Counted from the stretch's first letter, positions 40,708-49,345 are shown. The stretch is DNA of 64,000 bases from Parcubacteria bacterium C7867-001 (GCA_001189095.1 LFCK01000001.1:124001-188000), one strand, 5' to 3'. A program made the numbers and translations. Notes: generated from the letters alone by a model not told the origin.

Positions 40708-41717
40708 TACGAGTCTCCTTTCGATTTGTCGCGGCCGCTAAGTCCGGCAGCGATCGCTGTTCCGATTATGGATGCTGCGTCTTTAAGGCCAGCAATGTTG
40801 ACGGTCTGCGTGGTTGAGGGACGATCTGGTGTCACGATCGAATGGGCTTGGCCCATTGCGGTGACAGGATCGACGCCTTTTGCAACGAAGCCGTCCATGC
40901 TCTTTTCGAAGGTTGCTTGGAGTTTTACTCGGGCCTCCTCACGCTTTTCCGCTTCCGCGATTTCGGATGCGGCAGCTGTGACGTTTTCCGGTAGATCGAA
41001 GTTAGGAATCGCGACACTGGTGATCTCGATTCCCCAAGGATGGGCTTCGCCCTTTTCACTACCGTACTGTATATCCGGCGGGTCCTTGGTTACTTTTAGG
41101 ATCTCACAGTCGTAGCCGTTCGAGCGTTTCTGCAGATGTTCAGTGATGATTTTCTTGAGCGCTTCTGCCGGTTTGGAACCGACAAAATCCTCAAGATTGT
41201 CACATTCGCGACCAAACGCTCGCGCGACTTGGCTAACGTCCGATTTTATCCCTTGCTCGGGGTCGGCGAGGTTGCCGAAGTGGAACAGCCCACCGACGCG
41301 AGGTCGCCAAAAGATGTTGACCTCGGTCTTGATAATGGTGTCGTCGCCGACTTCAATCTGGACTACTTGATCGCCCGCCATTTTGATCGGGCGTTCTTTC
41401 ATCGAGATGTGCTCGACGCCTTGGATGTTGAACCACTTCAGAATCCAGTGCTGGCCTTCGACCAATTCCTGACCTTTCTGCCGAGTTCCGAACGAAAGAA
41501 GAATCCCGCGTTCAGTAGTCGGAATATAGACCAAGTTGCTGTTCCATACGGCTACCCACACAAAAGGGGCAGCGGCAAGTCCAGCGAGGATGCTTATCGG
41601 ATAGAGGTGTAACACCTTACCCGCTACAGTTATTGCTGCTGCCGACAAAAGGGCAACGGCAGTAGAGAAGAGTGCTCCGGTCACTAAGGTGCCGTTGCGC
41701 TCCATGCTATGGGCCAT
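40707..41717 (-). CDS. Stomatin/prohibitin (SPFH/band 7) family protein
   Basis: About 336 residues from MAHSMERNG (41717). Two hydrophobic stretches at the N-terminus (about 13-55), then the SPFH domain: GILLSFGTRQKGQELVEGQHW (shown only in part: SFGTRQKGQELVEG), TEVNIFWRPR and GIEITSVAIPNFDLPENV. A coiled coil of the AEAEKREEARVKLQ type follows. Such proteins form large membrane microdomain assemblies. SD AGGAGG. Promoter TTGACT-17-TAATTT lies directly beyond a tRNA-Leu gene. Confidence 0.85.
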   Translation of the reverse strand: MAHSMERNGTLVTGALFSTAVALLSAAAITVAGKVLHLYPISILAGLAAAPFVWVAVWNSNLVYIPTTERGILLSFGTRQKGQELVEGQHWILKWFNIQGVEHISMKERPIKMAGDQVVQIEVGDDTIIKTEVNIFWRPRVGGLFHFGNLADPEQGIKSDVSQVARAFGRECDNLEDFVGSKPAEALKKIITEHLQKRSNGYDCEILKVTKDPPDIQYGSEKGEAHPWGIEITSVAIPNFDLPENVTAAASEIAEAEKREEARVKLQATFEKSMDGFVAKGVDPVTAMGQAHSIVTPDRPSTTQTVNIAGLKDAASIIGTAIAAGLSGRDKSKGDS

Positions 41718-41740
41718 AGGACCCTCCTGTTGGTTAATTC

Positions 41741-41761
41741 GTACCTCGGTTCTCAAGGTAC
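41741..41761 (-). promoter_or_regulatory. Leader hairpin of the stomatin-like gene
   Basis: GTACCT/AGGTAC arms with a 9-base loop lie in the 5' leader between promoter and SD. Confidence 0.35.
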
Positions 41762-41771
41762 TTCTGGTACT

Positions 41772-41800
41772 AAATTAAACAGAAATTACGCTAAAGTCAA
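41772..41800 (-). promoter_or_regulatory. Promoter of the stomatin-like gene
   Basis: TTGACT (41795-41800), 17 bases, TAATTT (41772-41777). It begins 3 bases after the tRNA-Leu 3' end on the same strand. Confidence 0.65.
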
Positions 41801-41803
41801 GTG

Positions 41804-41887
41804 TGCCGAGGGTGGGAATCGAACCCACACGAACTTTCGTTCACGACGGTTTAAGCGTCGCGTGTCTACCAATTCCACCACCTCGGC
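41804..41887 (-). tRNA. tRNA-Leu (UAA)
   Basis: 84 bases with acceptor GCCGAGG/CCTCGGC, long variable arm, T-loop GGTTCGATTCC and anticodon loop CTTAAAC (anticodon TAA). Discriminator A; CCA not encoded. A TTGATA-17-TACCCT promoter lies upstream. A37 fits the MiaA enzyme encoded at 51197. Confidence 0.93.
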
Positions 41888-41957
41888 AATTTCTACAGGG
41901 TACTCGGATACCCCTTCCGTATCAAATGCTTTATTGTTAGGATTGCTAACATTGCGC

Positions 41958-42023
41958 CCATATGGAAATTCCCATATGGCCGCTCGTTCGGCGCAAAAGA
42001 ATGATACGTAGTATCATTCTTTT
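41958..42023. repeat. Two inverted repeats before tRNA-Lys
   Basis: CCATATGG occurs twice (near 41958-41979), and AAAAGAATGATAC/GTATCATTCTTTT forms a perfect 13-bp hairpin at 41995-42023. In addition TTGCGCCCATA at 41952 repeats the first bases of the tRNA-Lys gene. Possibly a terminator of an upstream unit or a regulatory site. Confidence 0.4.
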
Positions 42024-42034
42024 GACCTCACTTT

Positions 42035-42107
42035 GCGCCCATAGCTCAGTTGGTAGAGCAACTGCCTCTTAAGCAGTGGGTCCCAGGTTCGAGCCCTGGT
42101 GGGCGCA
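42035..42107 (+). tRNA. tRNA-Lys (CUU)
   Basis: 73 bases, acceptor GCGCCCA/TGGGCGC, D-loop AGCTCAGTTGGTAGAGC, anticodon loop CTCTTAA (anticodon CTT), T-loop GGTTCGAGCC. Discriminator A; CCA not encoded. Confidence 0.95.
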
Positions 42108-42155
42108 CAAAGACAGAAAAACCTGCCCTGCGGCAGGTTTTTCTGTCTTTGTGCG
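42104..42155 (+). terminator. 24-bp perfect hairpin overlapping the tRNA-Lys 3' end
   Basis: Arms 42104-42127 and 42132-42155 are perfectly complementary with a 4-base loop. The arm includes the last bases of the mature tRNA (CGCA). A T-run sits within the right arm. It probably ends the transcript and might compete with the tRNA acceptor stem. Confidence 0.65.
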
Positions 42156-42253
42156 AGCCGCAGCCATGTTTTGTCAGTAGACAAAACGGCGAGGCGGGAT
42201 CGCGGAATTTTGCGAGTGTCGACGAGCAAAAGATCTGTGATCACAAAATCCAG

Positions 42254-42335
42254 TGCCGAGGAGAGGACTCGAACCTCCATCCCTTGCGGGGCCTGCTCCT
42301 AAGGCAGGTGCGTCTACCAATTTCGCCACCTCGGC
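42254..42335 (-). tRNA. tRNA-Leu (UAG)
   Basis: 82 bases, acceptor GCCGAGG/CCTCGGC, long variable arm, anticodon loop CTTAGGA (anticodon TAG), T-loop GGTTCGAGTCC. Discriminator A; no encoded CCA. Confidence 0.93.
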
Positions 42336-42342
42336 AATCTTG

Positions 42343-42414
42343 AGGCCCGAACGGGAATTGAACCCGTGCATAGCGGGTTTGCAATCCGCCGCGTTACCAC
42401 TTCGCCATCGGGCC
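42343..42414 (-). tRNA. tRNA-Cys (GCA)
   Basis: 72 bases, acceptor GGCCCGA/TCGGGCC, anticodon loop TTGCAAA (anticodon GCA), T-loop GGTTCAATTCC. Discriminator U, as usual for tRNA-Cys. An A-C mismatch closes the anticodon stem. Lies 7 bases from tRNA-Leu (UAG) and is probably co-transcribed with it. Confidence 0.92.
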
Positions 42415-42452
42415 GTTTTTAGATACTAGCGCGCAGTCGCACGTTTTGCTAC

Positions 42453-42776
42453 CTAGAGATCCTTGGAAATATCGTCCAAGTGCTGGCGATTTTTCTCGCC
42501 GTAGTCAATCGCGAAGCGGACGCGCGGAAGAATAGGGAAGCGTGCTTGCTGCTTTAAATAATCACGGAAAAGGTCTTGGTGGCGAATGAGGAAGGCAAGC
42601 ACGTGCTCTTCTTCGCCGTCAGGGAAAACGCTTACATAAATAGTTGCGTTCTTGCGATCACTCGCAAATTCCGCGCGCGTCGGGGTGATAAGCGTACCGC
42701 GACCAGCCTCGCGGGAAATGTATTCAGCTGCGAGGTGGATAAGAATGGAATTCGCTCGGTCGTCGCGGATGCTCAT
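42453..42776 (-). CDS. rbfA: Ribosome-binding factor A
   Basis: 107 residues, KH-type fold. RDDRANSILIHLAAEYIS at the start, TRAEFASDRKNATIYVSVF and the end RVRFAIDYGEKNRQHLDDI match RbfA. Helps late 30S maturation. Starts 2 bases after the infB stop, a widely conserved order. Confidence 0.85.
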   Translation of the reverse strand: MSIRDDRANSILIHLAAEYISREAGRGTLITPTRAEFASDRKNATIYVSVFPDGEEEHVLAFLIRHQDLFRDYLKQQARFPILPRVRFAIDYGEKNRQHLDDISKDL

Positions 42777-42778
42777 GG

Positions 42779-44251
42779 CTATGATTGCGTGATGCGGAAC
42801 GCGACGAGATAGTCACCGGCTGCCGGCTCCGTCTTGCTCTCCATCTCGGCACCAAACTCGCCTTCTTTAACGTCCTTCACGTCTGCACGAGCGACTTGGA
42901 GATTCGTTATCTTGCCCTTGTCGAGCTCGATATCGCGACGCGTAAGTTTAACTTGGTCGCCAAGCGAAAGGACGCCGGACTCTACGCGTGCGCCGATGAC
43001 CTGTGTGTTACCGCTTCGGTTGAATGTTTTGAGGATTTTTACCTGTGCAAGGATTTCTTCCTTCTGCACTTTTGGTGCTCGTTCGGTAAGAAGGTCGGCG
43101 ACGCGTTTATTAAGCTCGTAGATGATCGTAAAGGTTTCTATAGAAATGCCGCTGCGGTCCGCGAGGTCGCGTGCGGAAGAATCGACATCGACATGAAAGC
43201 CAATGACGATGCCTTGCGCTGCCTGCGCGGTCTTCACATCATTTTCTGAAACTGAACCAACCCCCGAGCTGATGACGCGCAATGCCGCGTTCTCGTGCTC
43301 GATTTTCGAAAGTTCGTAAAGAATGGCGTCGAGGCTTCCCGTCACGTCCGCCTTGATAACGAGCGGGAGATTCGTTTTGTCGCCAACAGCCTGCATTTCT
43401 GCGCGGGAAGCGAGTGCGGCAGCAGCGGATGCGATTTTTTCTGCTTCCTTTTTATTTGCAGCGACGGTGAAGGGTGTGCCGGGAGGAGGAACCACGGAGA
43501 ATCCGGATACGGAAACAGGCTCGGACGCTTTTCCCTCGGTAATGCGATTACCGGCAAAGTCTTCGATGAAGCGAATAGGCGCGAAAGCGGTATCGGCAAC
43601 CACAAAGGCGCCGGTGGAAAGAGTTCCTTCCTTGATGATGAGTGTCGCTGAAAGGCCGCGTTTCGGGTCCTGCGTTGATTCAAGGATGAATCCTTCTGCA
43701 GGAAGGGTAAGGTCGCAGGTGAGTTCCGCGAGGTCCGCCGTGAGGAGAACGAGGTCGAGGAGTTCGGGAACGCCTTCACCTGATTTCGAAGACACGCCTG
43801 CAAAAGAAATCGATCCACCAAGTCCTTCCAGATAAATACCAGCCTCAAGCGCGGAAATCTTTGCGCGCTCTACATCGGCACCGTTCTTGTCTATCTTGGT
43901 GAAGGCGACGACGAACGGAATGCCAGACTCCATGATGGCGTCATAGGATTCCTTGGTTTGCGGCTTTACGCCTTCGTCTGCAGCGATAACGAGCACGGCG
44001 ACGTCTGCAGCTTTCGCGCCGCGGGAACGAAGCGCGCGGAAGGCTTCGTGTCCGGGGGTATCAAGGAAGGTAATGCGGCGTTTCGTGCCTTCGTGCTCGT
44101 GTTCTGCGACATAGGCAGAGACGTGCTGGGTAATGCCACCCGCTTCAGTAGCGGTTACATTTGCTTTGCGGATGTAGTCGAGCAGGGAGGATTTCCCGTG
44201 GTCGACGTGACCCATAACAGCAACAATAGGCGGACGAGGAGTGCGAGCCAT
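42779..44251 (-). CDS. infB: Translation initiation factor IF-2, short form
   Basis: About 490 residues from MARTPRPPIVAVMGHVDHGK (44251). G1 GHVDHGKSS, G3 DTPGHE, G4 TKID. Domains II, III (ADVTGSLDAI) and C (C2 that binds initiator tRNA) follow. The long N-terminal extension of E. coli IF-2 is absent. Delivers fMet-tRNA to the 30S. No SD. Confidence 0.96.
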   Translation of the reverse strand: MARTPRPPIVAVMGHVDHGKSSLLDYIRKANVTATEAGGITQHVSAYVAEHEHEGTKRRITFLDTPGHEAFRALRSRGAKAADVAVLVIAADEGVKPQTKESYDAIMESGIPFVVAFTKIDKNGADVERAKISALEAGIYLEGLGGSISFAGVSSKSGEGVPELLDLVLLTADLAELTCDLTLPAEGFILESTQDPKRGLSATLIIKEGTLSTGAFVVADTAFAPIRFIEDFAGNRITEGKASEPVSVSGFSVVPPPGTPFTVAANKKEAEKIASAAAALASRAEMQAVGDKTNLPLVIKADVTGSLDAILYELSKIEHENAALRVISSGVGSVSENDVKTAQAAQGIVIGFHVDVDSSARDLADRSGISIETFTIIYELNKRVADLLTERAPKVQKEEILAQVKILKTFNRSGNTQVIGARVESGVLSLGDQVKLTRRDIELDKGKITNLQVARADVKDVKEGEFGAEMESKTEPAAGDYLVAFRITQS

Positions 44252-44311
44252 AGTATTAAGGAGTACACCATGGACCTTCCCGAAAATCAACGAGGACCGT
44301 ATGCTCTAGGT

Positions 44312-45496
44312 ATGTTTTCTCGCTCTCGCGTGTATCTCGATTGGGCCGCAGCGGCTCCTGTGCATCCTCATGCACGGGAAGCCTTTTCCTATGCGCTGGC
44401 GTCATTCGGGAACCCATCTTCGCCCCATGCGGAAGGCCGCGCAGCACGCGCGATACTTGAGAAGGCTCGCGCAGATATTGCGCTTCTCACGCAGGTAAAG
44501 CCCGAGGCGGTTCTTTTCACCTCCGGAGCCACCGAAGCAAATGCACTTGCTGTAGAAGGATATATTCGGGCTCTCGTGAATAAAGGGCGAGCTCTGAAAG
44601 ATATGCATGTTCTGTATCTCCCGACCGCGCATGCGTCCGTATATGAGCTCATGCAGCGCCTTGCGAAGGATGGGGTGAAAACGGAAACGATTGCCTATAA
44701 GAACGGTGCGATAGAGATGGACGCATTTCGTGCGCAGATCCGCCCAGAAACGGTTCTGGTGTCGATAGAGGTTATTGCAGGAGAAACCGGCGTACGCACC
44801 TCAACGCGACTCGTTCGTCAGGTACTCGATGAGGCACACAAGGAGGGAAGGGAACGAATTGTGCTTCATGCTGACGCTTCGCAACTTCCACTGATTGAAT
44901 CCATCGAGCGGACCCGACTCGCCTGCGATCTTATGACGCTCGATGCCGCAAAGGTTGGTGGCGTCCGCGGCATCGGTGCTCTCATTGCTCCCGTGACAAT
45001 TCCGCTCGCGCCGATAATCGAGGGTGGGCGACAAGAACGAGAAGTGCGCTCGGGGACGCAAGTACCAGCGCTCGCTGCTGCATTCGCTATGGCGCTCAAG
45101 TGCACCGCGAAGACATGTGAATCATTTGCGGAGAGTGCGCGCGCAGCGCGCGCAAAGCTCGTCGAAAAGCTCCTCGCGTTTTCCGACGCAGTAGTAAACG
45201 AAGGGAAGGAGCAGGCTCCACATATTTTGAATGTATCGTTCCCGAATATCGATACTGATTATTTGGTCGCGCTTCTTGATGCCAAAGGCTTTTCGGTGTC
45301 GACCAAGAGCGCGTGCGAAACGGACGCTGTCGGGTCTCGCGTCGTCCTTGCCGAAACTGCTGATGAAAAGCTCGCCGCGTCCACCCTGCGCATTTCATGG
45401 GGCCCCTCGACGCGTCCGCAGGACCTCGAACGCTTCCAAAAGGCGCTGGCTGCTGAGCTCGATTTTCTGCATAAAAACCGTATAATGGCCTCATGA
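44312..45496 (+). CDS. Cysteine desulfurase-like PLP enzyme
   Basis: About 394 residues from MFSRSRVYLDWAA (44312). NifS/IscS-like: YLDWAAAAPVHP, FGNPSSPHAEGR, FTSGATEANALA, HADASQ, the PLP Lys in LDAAKVGGVRGIGAL, and a loop Cys in KSACETD. The His normally before the Lys (SxHK) is Ala here. TATGCT lies 6 bases before the ATG, so the mRNA is probably leaderless. Supplies sulfur for Fe-S clusters or tRNA; no iscU partner is in the window. Confidence 0.85.
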   Translation: MFSRSRVYLDWAAAAPVHPHAREAFSYALASFGNPSSPHAEGRAARAILEKARADIALLTQVKPEAVLFTSGATEANALAVEGYIRALVNKGRALKDMHVLYLPTAHASVYELMQRLAKDGVKTETIAYKNGAIEMDAFRAQIRPETVLVSIEVIAGETGVRTSTRLVRQVLDEAHKEGRERIVLHADASQLPLIESIERTRLACDLMTLDAAKVGGVRGIGALIAPVTIPLAPIIEGGRQEREVRSGTQVPALAAAFAMALKCTAKTCESFAESARAARAKLVEKLLAFSDAVVNEGKEQAPHILNVSFPNIDTDYLVALLDAKGFSVSTKSACETDAVGSRVVLAETADEKLAASTLRISWGPSTRPQDLERFQKALAAELDFLHKNRIMAS

Positions 45497-46230
45497 ATAT
45501 AGAAGAACTCTCAAACACCCAGCTCCTTCTCCTCACGGTTCTCGTAAATTTCGTGGTCGCCATAGCGACCGGTGTTCTCACGGTGTCTTTCCTTGATCAG
45601 GCGCCGGCAACCGTAACTCAGACCGTGAACCAGATTGTCGATCACACCATCGAGACCGTCACGCAGCAGGTTCCGGGTGTTGCAACGCCAACACCGTCTG
45701 CTGAAGACCAGCTCACGGGCGCTATCGCTGCTGCTGCAGCGCGCACCGTGAAGGTCCATCAGGAAAGTACGACCACACCAGCACTTGCGACCGGCGTCTA
45801 TCTTCCGAAATCGCGCGCCATCGCAACGCTTATGGGCAAATCACTCCCGAAGGAAGTCATCGTCGAGTTTGCGGACGGTTCCTCCGCGCCAGCGTCGCTC
45901 TCACGCACAAACGAGAACATTGCAATTTACGGCTTCTCCGATTCCGCGAAACTTTATGATGCTCCAGCCGCATCTCCTATCCCGCTCACGAGTCTCAAGG
46001 CAGGGCAGACCATCATCGCGCTTACGTCAGACGACAGCGTGGCGACCGGCATCATCTCGAAGATAAGTGCGACGGGCATTTATACGAGCCTCTCCTCTCC
46101 TACGCCGGGCACTGGTGCGGTAAACATCTCCGGCAGTCTCGTTGGCATCGGAAGCGCGACCGCAGGAGTCTTCATTACCGCCGATCAGATTATCAGTCTT
46201 CTTTCCGCAACCAGTTCGCCGAATCAGTAA
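45493..46230 (+). CDS. Membrane-anchored trypsin-like protein without catalytic triad
   Basis: About 245 residues. One N-terminal membrane helix (about 10-33), a Thr/Val/Gln-rich stalk, then a beta domain with the order of HtrA-type proteases (GVYLPKSRAIATLMG, VEFADGSSAPASLSRTNENIAIY, GQTIIALTSDDSVATGIIS). At the place of the GNSGGPL serine loop it has GAVNISGSLVGIG with no serine nucleophile context. Probably a non-catalytic binding protein. ATGA overlap with the desulfurase gene. Confidence 0.6.
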   Translation: MNIEELSNTQLLLLTVLVNFVVAIATGVLTVSFLDQAPATVTQTVNQIVDHTIETVTQQVPGVATPTPSAEDQLTGAIAAAAARTVKVHQESTTTPALATGVYLPKSRAIATLMGKSLPKEVIVEFADGSSAPASLSRTNENIAIYGFSDSAKLYDAPAASPIPLTSLKAGQTIIALTSDDSVATGIISKISATGIYTSLSSPTPGTGAVNISGSLVGIGSATAGVFITADQIISLLSATSSPNQ

Positions 46231-46264
46231 GTTCACGTAATTATCAGCGTCATCTCTTCTAGCT

Positions 46265-48955
46265 ATGCCGCCATTCAAGAACTTCACCACCAAAGCAAAG
46301 GAAGCAATACGAAAAGCTCACGAGCTCGCTATTGAGCGCGGCCAGAATCATGTCTCGCCGCTTCATCTTCTTACCGCACTCATCCATCAGGAGGAGTCGT
46401 TGGTTTTCTCTGTGCTTGATCGCATGGACATCGACGTCATGCTCCTTTCCGATACGCTCCTTGAGATTCTCGAGACGCCGGAAACTTCCTCTGTGCTTTC
46501 GCCGAGTTACCAGCTCTACCTCACGCCGGATCTCGCTGCAGCGCTTGAAGCTTCAGGAAAAGTCGCAGCGCGCCTTAATGATCCGTTTGTCGGTACCGAG
46601 CATTTGTTTGTCGCAACGCTTGAGCATCCAGGGCCGGCAGGAGATGCACTCGCTCGTTTCAAAATTGATCCGGAGACCGTCGTTTCTGTGCTTCGCGAAC
46701 TGAAGAATACGAAAGACGGACAGGTGGTCGAGCCAAAGCGTTTCCGCACGCTCGCAAAATATACGAGGAATCTTACTAAGCTTGCGTCTGAGAACGCACT
46801 TGATCCGGTCATTGGCCGCGATCAGGAAATACATCGCGTCATCCAGATCCTTTCGCGCCGCACGAAGAATAATCCCGTGCTCATCGGTGAACCGGGCGTT
46901 GGTAAGACCGCTATCGCGGAGGGAATGGCGCAGCGCATCGCTTCGGGTGACGTGCCGAGCTCGCTCAAGGGCAAAGAGCTTCTTTCGCTCGACTTGGGTC
47001 TCATGATTGCAGGAACGAAATATCGCGGCGAGTTCGAGGAACGCATGAAGAGCGTTATGAAGGAAGTCGAGCGCGGCGAAGGAAAGATAATTCTCTTCAT
47101 CGACGAGCTCCACACACTCATCGGCGCTGGCGCCGCAGAGGGTGCGATGGATGCTTCGAACATGCTCAAGCCGGCGCTTGCGCGCGGCGAGTTCCGCATG
47201 ATTGGCGCAACAACGCTCAAGGAATACCAGCAGCACATCGAAAAGGATGGTGCGCTCACGCGCCGCTTCCAGCCGGTCTATGTCGAAGAGCCTTCGGTCG
47301 AAGACGCGATTGCGATTCTTCGCGGGCTCCGCGACAAATACGAGCTTTTCCATGGCATTCGCATCACGGACGGTGCTATTGTTTCTGCCGTCGAGCTTTC
47401 TGCTCGCTATATTTCCGATCGTTATCTTCCCGACAAAGCAATAGACTTAATCGATGAAGCGGGATCCGGTCTGCGCATCGCGCTTGAGAATAAGCCGACG
47501 CTCCTCGAAGAGTCTGATCGCAAGATCCGACGCCTTGAGATTGAGCGCGAAGCGCTCAAGAAGGATGCTGAGAGCGCAGCTGAAACCACGGTGCGTGGTA
47601 AAGAGATTCGTGATCGTGTGCAAGCGATTGACGAAGAGGTCGCCGATTTGCGTGAGAAGACCTCGGAGCTCGAACTTAAATGGAAAAACGAAAAGGAGGT
47701 ACTTGAAAGCATTCGAACCATAAAAACGGAACTCGATAAATTGCGCGTTCAGGCAGAAAATGCGGAAGCGATTGCGGACCTTGGAACAACCGCAGAAATC
47801 CGCTACGGCAAGATTCCGCTCCTCCAAAAAGAGCTCGAAACAAAGATGAAGCGCTTGAAGACGCTGCAGAAGTCGCGTCGCGTTTTGCATGAAGAGGTGA
47901 CTGAGCACGAGATTGCGAGCGTCGTTTCTCGGTGGACCGGTATCCCCGTCAACAAAATGATTGAAGAGGAAGCGGCTAAGCTCTCTCGCATGGAAGAGGC
48001 GCTCAAGTCCGCGGTGGTCGGCCAAGATGCTGCAGTGAAAATTGTTTCGGACGCAGTGAAGCGTTCTCGTGTCGGCATTAGCGATCCGAACAAACCAATC
48101 GGCTCCTTCCTTTTCCTCGGACCAACGGGTGTCGGTAAGACAGAGCTTTCCCGAAAACTTGCGGAGTTTATGTTTAACGATGCTGATGCGCTCGTTCGCG
48201 TCGACATGTCGGAGTTCATGGAGAAACACTCGGTCGCAAAATTGATCGGCGCGCCTCCGGGCTACGTGGGCTATGAAGAGGCAGGAAGCCTTACGGAGCG
48301 TATCCGCCATCGCCCGTACGCGGTCATTCTCTTCGATGAAATCGAGAAAGCGCATCCGGAAGTATTCAACATTCTCCTGCAGGTACTCGACTCCGGTCAT
48401 CTTACGGACGGTAAGGGACGCAAGGTGAATTTCAAGAACACCATCGTGGTACTCACGAGCAACATCGGTTCTGAGTTTATCGACCGCATGTCCGGAATCG
48501 GATTCACGAGCTCGGCGAGCGCCGATGCGGACCAGTATGAGGCGACAAAGGAGAAGGTCATGAAAGCGCTTAAGGATCACTTCCGTCCAGAATTCCTCAA
48601 TCGTCTCGACGACACAATAATCTTCGACGTGCTCTCCAAGGAGACGTTGATTAAGATCGTCGATACTCAAGTTGCTGATGTGGTGAAGCGTCTTGCCGAC
48701 AAGCGCATCGTTCTCACGCTCACGGATGAGGTGAAGTTGTGGCTTGCCGACAAGGGATACAACCCACAGTACGGCGCACGACCGCTCAAGCGCGCGATTC
48801 AGGACAAAATCCTCACCCCAATAGCGACCCTTATGGTGGGTCAAGGCGTCATGGAGGGCGGTGCCGTGAATGTCTCCATAAAGGCCGGAGAGCCTCATTT
48901 TGACGTCAAAAAGAGCGTTTCTCGGGTCCGAAAAGCTCCGAGCGTTACGGTTTAG
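46265..48955 (+). CDS. Clp ATPase with ClpB-type middle domain and ClpC-type loop
   Basis: About 896 residues. Clp N-domain; D1 with GEPGVGKTAIAEG and FIDELHTLIG; a long coiled-coil M domain (about 400-540) of ClpB length; D2 with GPTGVGKTELSRK, PPGYVGYEEAG and FRPEFLNRLDD. In D2 a SGIGFTSS loop lies where ClpA/ClpC have their ClpP-binding IGF/IGL motif and ClpB has none. It unfolds proteins with ATP, either for disaggregation or for ClpP. No clpP in the window, so the partner is open. Confidence 0.9.
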   Translation: MPPFKNFTTKAKEAIRKAHELAIERGQNHVSPLHLLTALIHQEESLVFSVLDRMDIDVMLLSDTLLEILETPETSSVLSPSYQLYLTPDLAAALEASGKVAARLNDPFVGTEHLFVATLEHPGPAGDALARFKIDPETVVSVLRELKNTKDGQVVEPKRFRTLAKYTRNLTKLASENALDPVIGRDQEIHRVIQILSRRTKNNPVLIGEPGVGKTAIAEGMAQRIASGDVPSSLKGKELLSLDLGLMIAGTKYRGEFEERMKSVMKEVERGEGKIILFIDELHTLIGAGAAEGAMDASNMLKPALARGEFRMIGATTLKEYQQHIEKDGALTRRFQPVYVEEPSVEDAIAILRGLRDKYELFHGIRITDGAIVSAVELSARYISDRYLPDKAIDLIDEAGSGLRIALENKPTLLEESDRKIRRLEIEREALKKDAESAAETTVRGKEIRDRVQAIDEEVADLREKTSELELKWKNEKEVLESIRTIKTELDKLRVQAENAEAIADLGTTAEIRYGKIPLLQKELETKMKRLKTLQKSRRVLHEEVTEHEIASVVSRWTGIPVNKMIEEEAAKLSRMEEALKSAVVGQDAAVKIVSDAVKRSRVGISDPNKPIGSFLFLGPTGVGKTELSRKLAEFMFNDADALVRVDMSEFMEKHSVAKLIGAPPGYVGYEEAGSLTERIRHRPYAVILFDEIEKAHPEVFNILLQVLDSGHLTDGKGRKVNFKNTIVVLTSNIGSEFIDRMSGIGFTSSASADADQYEATKEKVMKALKDHFRPEFLNRLDDTIIFDVLSKETLIKIVDTQVADVVKRLADKRIVLTLTDEVKLWLADKGYNPQYGARPLKRAIQDKILTPIATLMVGQGVMEGGAVNVSIKAGEPHFDVKKSVSRVRKAPSVTV

Positions 48956-49040
48956 CGGGGTACGCCATATCGCCCTGCGAGTCCTCACCAACGAGACTTG
49001 TAATGGTTGCGGGCTCTCGGTCGATATGGCGTATCCCGCT
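48954..49040 (+). other. Long stem-loop between the Clp gene and rpmG
   Basis: Arms of 19 bases (48954-48972 and 49022-49040) pair with a single G-U. They enclose about 50 bases with smaller stems. It starts within the Clp stop codon. No T-run follows, so it may be an mRNA-end structure or a regulatory element rather than a terminator. Confidence 0.5.
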
Positions 49041-49043
49041 CCG

Positions 49044-49072
49044 TTGCAGGAATTGGGCGGATTTGGTAGGGT
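49044..49072 (+). promoter_or_regulatory. rpmG promoter
   Basis: TTGCAG (49044-49049), 17 bases, TAGGGT (49067-49072); 10 bases before the ATG. Confidence 0.55.
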
Positions 49073-49082
49073 ATTCCTACAT

Positions 49083-49238
49083 ATGTCACAGGACCACCTC
49101 ATACGCCTCAAGTCGACCAAGTCAACGACGGTCTACTTCACTCGCAAGAACCGCAAGAAGGTCGAGCGTAAGATCGAGCTCAAGAAATACGATCCGGTTA
49201 CCCGCAAGCACGAGGTTTTCAAGGAAGCGAAGAAATAA
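49083..49238 (+). CDS. rpmG: Ribosomal protein L33, Cys-free
   Basis: 51 residues from MSQDHLIRLKSTKS (49083). VYFTRKNRKKVERKIELKKY and YDPVTRKHEVFKEAKK match L33. The zinc-binding Cys pairs of the other L33 type are absent, so zinc is not needed. Nearly leaderless. Confidence 0.9.
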   Translation: MSQDHLIRLKSTKSTTVYFTRKNRKKVERKIELKKYDPVTRKHEVFKEAKK

Positions 49239-49243
49239 AAGAA

Positions 49244-49265
49244 AAGCCGCCCACAGGGCGGTTTT
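49244..49265 (+). terminator. rpmG terminator
   Basis: 9-bp stem with loop ACA and TTTTTCTTT after it. Confidence 0.82.
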
Positions 49266-49345
49266 TCTTTAAGTGACAAAAGGAAGGCGTCGTGTCAGTA
49301 TCGGACCTAGCCGTTCATTACTTACGGCAGAAAGAGGAGGCAGAA

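Noticed and set aside
47447..49120. Open frame of 557 codons antisense to the Clp gene
   Set aside because: Antisense shadow of a GC-rich coding region; no motifs and no SD or promoter.
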